Source: Westiellopsis prolifica IICB1
Lineage (GTDB): Bacteria > Cyanobacteriota > Cyanobacteriia > Cyanobacteriales > Nostocaceae
Assembly (NCBI RefSeq): GCF_004323185.1
Contig: NZ_NAPS01000002.1
Span: 808,228-854,662, forward strand
Length of the DNA: 46,435 bases
Direction of reading: 5' to 3'
The notes below the pieces were generated by a model, which saw only the letters and a list, made by a program, of their open reading frames with translations, was not told the origin of the DNA and made no database searches. Both the position numbers and the translations under genes were made by a program. Of this stretch, positions 44,559-46,435 are shown in pieces. The number at the start of each line of letters is the position of its first letter. Position 1 is the first letter of the stretch.

Positions 44559-45235
44559 AGTTACTGGCTCTCCTTTCTACTTTTTTCTTAGGAAATTGGA
44601 TTCTTCAGAACACTTGTATGGAAGCTTTGTCAGCTACTTTCCGCTATTTGCGGCGCCTTATGAAGTCAGGAACGGCTTAGGTAATTGCGGTTCCAACTTA
44701 CCCGGTCTTTCACCAAGTATCCTTACTATGATGTGAATCCGTTTGCTTTCACTTACATGGGATTAGAACTAGCAAAATACTTTCCTGAATAGAAAGTACA
44801 TTGTTTGGGTTTAATACAAGGCTTTGCAGCTTTGTGCAACAATGCTTTTATCTCAGCAATTGCTCTGGCACTTTACTTGCTTGTAGCTGGACTTAGGCAG
44901 CAAGCTACCCAGTATCCTTGTAACTGAGACTTACGCCATGCTACAAACCAACATCACTGCTCAGTTTCTACCCCTCCAATTACCTTAAAATGAACTTTTA
45001 AGGTTTTGCCCGTGGTTTCGCTCTGTTGCAAGGGCGAATTTGTTCTACTGACTGGAATGAGTTTGAGTTTTTCACTCTACTCGTTTTTGTTGACCTGAAA
45101 GCTTTTATAGTTTACCAGTCTCTTGTCAATTGTAGCTAGCTAATTCTGTTTAGAACTTTGATTTTTAGCTTAAAATGCTAAATCATCGCTAGCAATAACA
45201 ACGAAGGGGTATCCTAAGTTTGGTCACGATCTAAG
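44559..45235 (-). promoter_or_regulatory. Long 5' leader of the ribosomal protein cluster
   Basis: About 670 nt separate the proposed transcription start (~45229) from the rplC GTG. No ORF or tRNA is found. The leader holds several stem candidates: CCTTAAAA-TGAAC-TTTTAAGG (44983-45003), TACTTTC..GAAAGTA (near 44778-44798) and CTTGCT..AGCAAG (near 44877-44905). This is much longer than needed for a simple leader and may be a regulatory region for the r-protein operon. Confidence 0.55.
44983..45003. promoter_or_regulatory. Perfect 8-bp hairpin in the rplC leader
   Basis: CCTTAAAA and TTTTAAGG are separated by TGAAC. In the sense of the cluster the same stem forms in RNA. It lacks a following U-run on that strand, so regulatory structure is more likely than termination. 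Confidence 0.5.
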
Positions 45236-45264
45236 ATTATAGATAAAATATTGATTTTTGTCTA
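45236..45264 (-). promoter_or_regulatory. Sigma-70-type promoter for the ribosomal cluster
   Basis: On the minus strand TAGACA (-35, 45264-45259) and TATAAT (-10, 45241-45236) are 17 bp apart. This is the best consensus match I noted in the window: five of six and six of six bases. Transcription would begin near 45229. Confidence 0.7.
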
Positions 45265-45368
45265 TTGATATTTTCAATAGTAATCAGAAGTCAGAAGATG
45301 AAAAACCAAGCGATCGCCTAGCTAAACTCTTTTAAGCTTCAAAAATAGAGGTTGTGCAAAAGTTAGCG

Positions 45369-45423
45369 TTGGTCATTGGTCATTGGTCATTGGTCATTGG
45401 TCATTGGTCATTGGTCATTGGTA
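45369..45423. repeat. STRR: seven exact TTGGTCA copies
   Basis: TTGGTCA is repeated seven times without error (45369-45417) and ends in TTGGTAA. It is in the spacer between the ribosomal promoter and ndhN. Confidence 0.92.
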
Positions 45424-45447
45424 AAGGTTTCTGTTTCTTCCCGATGA

Positions 45448-45472
45448 TTAACTTATCCTGTGCATAAGTTAA
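45448..45472. promoter_or_regulatory. Perfect 9-bp inverted repeat upstream of ndhN
   Basis: TTAACTTAT and ATAAGTTAA are separated by 7 nt and lie 69 bp before the ndhN ATG. It could be an operator for ndhN or the end of a transcript from the left; a CGTTTTA tract follows. Confidence 0.5.
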
Positions 45473-45540
45473 TCGTTTTACTTAATTTGATGACTAAAAG
45501 TAAATAATAGAGATATCTAAGTCGGACAAGACGAAAACCT

Positions 45541-46017
45541 ATGGCACTAATTACCACTGGTAACACTTTAATTCGTGATCTAGAAAAAAATGGCGCTCTT
45601 GGTGTCTACGCACCTCTAGAAGGAGGTTTTGAAGGTCGCTACAGACGCCGACTACGTGCAGCAGGCTATACAACTCTCAATATCACTGCGAGAGGACTAG
45701 GTGATTTAGCTGCTTATCTCACAGGTGTTCATGGAGTTCGACCTGCACATCTTGGTAAAAAAAGTACTGGTAGTGGAGCAGCAGTTGGTTATGTATACTA
45801 TGTACCACCAATTGTTAACTATCAGCTAGAGCAGTTACCGCCAAAATCTAAAGGATTGGTATTGTGGATTATTGAAGGATATATCCTTTCTGATCAAGAA
45901 GTTGAGTACTTAGCGAACTTACCCAAGCTCGAACCACGAGTCAAAGTCGTCGTCGAAAGAGGTGGCGATCGCTCCTTCCGTTGGATACCTTTGGAAAAAA
46001 CTCTGTTAGCTAGCTAG
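45541..46017 (+). CDS. ndhN: NAD(P)H-quinone oxidoreductase subunit N
   Basis: This 158-aa protein starts at an ATG. It matches NdhN throughout: M-A-L-I-T-T-G-x-x-L-I-R-D-L-E, G-A-L-G-V-Y-A-P-L-E-G-G-F-E-G-R-Y-x-R-R-L-R, and H-L-G-K-K with Y-Y-V-P-P-I-V-N-Y. NdhN is a cyanobacterial/plastid-specific, stromal-side (cytoplasmic) subunit of the thylakoid NDH-1 complex, used in cyclic electron flow and CO2 uptake. It stands alone. Presence of this gene is strong evidence that the host is a cyanobacterium. Confidence 0.97.
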   Translation: MALITTGNTLIRDLEKNGALGVYAPLEGGFEGRYRRRLRAAGYTTLNITARGLGDLAAYLTGVHGVRPAHLGKKSTGSGAAVGYVYYVPPIVNYQLEQLPPKSKGLVLWIIEGYILSDQEVEYLANLPKLEPRVKVVVERGGDRSFRWIPLEKTLLAS

Positions 46018-46060
46018 ACGGGGGAGGGGAGCATCCCCATTTTTTCCAAATACCGCCAAG

Positions 46061-46181
46061 CAAAGGGTTTAAACCCTTTGCTAATAGCGCAAATCGTCTT
46101 TATACGACTTCATAAAATCAAACAGTCTGCTGAAGCAGACTTGAGCTATCAGACTGCGATTTCAATCACAGGCGTTTTTTT
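46061..46181. repeat. Dispersed hairpin repeat, family B, copy 2
   Basis: A perfect 20-bp palindrome CAAAGGGTTTAAACCCTTTG at 46061-46080 opens the element. From 46071 it follows copy 1 (21728-21840) closely, including GTCTTTATACGACTTCAT, a GTCTGCTGAAGCAGAC hairpin and GGCGTTTTTTT. Its last T-run could terminate ndhN transcription. Confidence 0.78.
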
Positions 46182-46201
46182 GAACATTTGGAATGCTCCC
46201 G

Positions 46202-46387
46202 CTAAACGCTCATGTGATAAAAGATATCCTCTGGGTTAGCCGAAATCATTTCTGAGTTAGCCGAAATCATTTCTGGGTTCGCCGAAATCATTTCTGGGTT
46301 CGCCGAAATCATTTCTGGGTTCGCCGAAATTATTTCTGGGTTCGCCGAAATCATTTCTGGGTTCGCCGAAATCATTTTTGGGTTCAC
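46202..46387 (-). CDS. Possible heptapeptide-repeat peptide (NPEMISA)
   Basis: This 61-aa ORF starts at a GTG, is made of about seven N-P-E-M-I-S-A heptads and ends D-I-F-Y-H-M-S-V. It is wholly explained by a 21-bp tandem DNA repeat. There is no recognised domain, and no clear ribosome site. The repeat keeps all three forward frames open too, so absence of stops says little. I treat it as doubtful coding. Confidence 0.25.
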   Translation of the reverse strand: MNPKMISANPEMISANPEIISANPEMISANPEMISANPEMISANSEMISANPEDIFYHMSV

Positions 46388-46400
46388 CGAAATGATATGA
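46233..46400. repeat. Eight-unit 21-bp tandem repeat
   Basis: Units of GGGTTCGCCGAAATCATTTCT lie at 46233, 46254, 46275, 46296, 46317, 46338, 46359 and 46380. Internal units are identical or differ by one base; the first two have TTAGCC and the last one is degenerate. Stop-free translation in both directions follows from the 3n length. Confidence 0.92.
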
Positions 46401-46435
46401 CTCCAAATACTGCTCGGTTAAGGATTTTTCGTCAT

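Noticed and set aside
44600-45230. tRNA or rRNA gene in the gap before rplC
   Set aside because: No tRNA-like T-arm (GTTCRAATC) or clover-leaf could be found and no rRNA motifs are seen.
1-46435. GCGATCGC octamers as regulatory sites
   Set aside because: HIP1 octamers are abundant across cyanobacterial genomes, including inside genes, so their presence here is only a host signature.

Overview
The window looks like a chromosomal segment of a filamentous, probably Nostocales-type, cyanobacterium. The evidence is ndhN (a cyanobacterial and plastid NDH-1 subunit), the cyanobacterial gene order of the S10/spc/alpha ribosomal cluster, many GCGATCGC (HIP1) octamers, modest GC content, and spacers full of heptanucleotide tandem repeats (STRR type: TTTGTCA, GGGGATT, CAGTTAT and TTGGTCA families). 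All calls come from reading the sequence and translations; no database search was run.

Layout. (1) 1-7,300: assorted housekeeping and unknown genes: an alpha/beta-hydrolase-like protein, a small lipoprotein, a lipoprotein PQQ-type sugar dehydrogenase, a HEAT-repeat protein, a GNAT acetyltransferase, small membrane proteins and an AmpG-like permease. (2) 7,549-18,805: a DNA phosphorothioation (Dnd) island. On the minus strand lie an 84-aa unknown gene, dndD, a DUF6883/DUF4926-like pair, dndE and a Dnd-associated methyltransferase. A divergent XRE regulator has two GTTACC..GGTAAC operators. dndC (minus) and dndB (plus) are divergent. They are followed by a second DGQHR-motif gene broken by one in-frame stop and by Dnd-associated protein 4. 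dndA and the restriction genes dndFGH are not in the window. (3) 19,263-25,865: a secreted metallophosphatase, a DUF4870-like protein, a KTSC protein, a conserved small protein, murF, an HMA-like protein and a RimJ-like acetyltransferase, with several repeat elements between them. (4) 25,973-44,558: one long minus-strand run of translation, secretion and transcription genes, from rplC to prfA (31 genes), apparently led by a good sigma-70-type promoter about 670 nt upstream of rplC. (5) 45,541-end: ndhN on the plus strand, then a repeat element and a 21-bp tandem repeat array.

How it fits together. DndC, DndD and DndE, with a cysteine desulfurase supplied from elsewhere, would place sulfur in the DNA backbone. 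DndB-type proteins and the XRE protein are the likely regulators. The most interesting features are the reorganised Dnd island (inserted DUF pair exactly at the dndD stop, broken DndB paralogue, no restriction half), a MITE-like element with target-site duplication, a second MITE-like family whose end supplies the murF stop codon, repeats that appear to have rewritten the C-termini of three genes, and the long structured leader of the ribosomal cluster.
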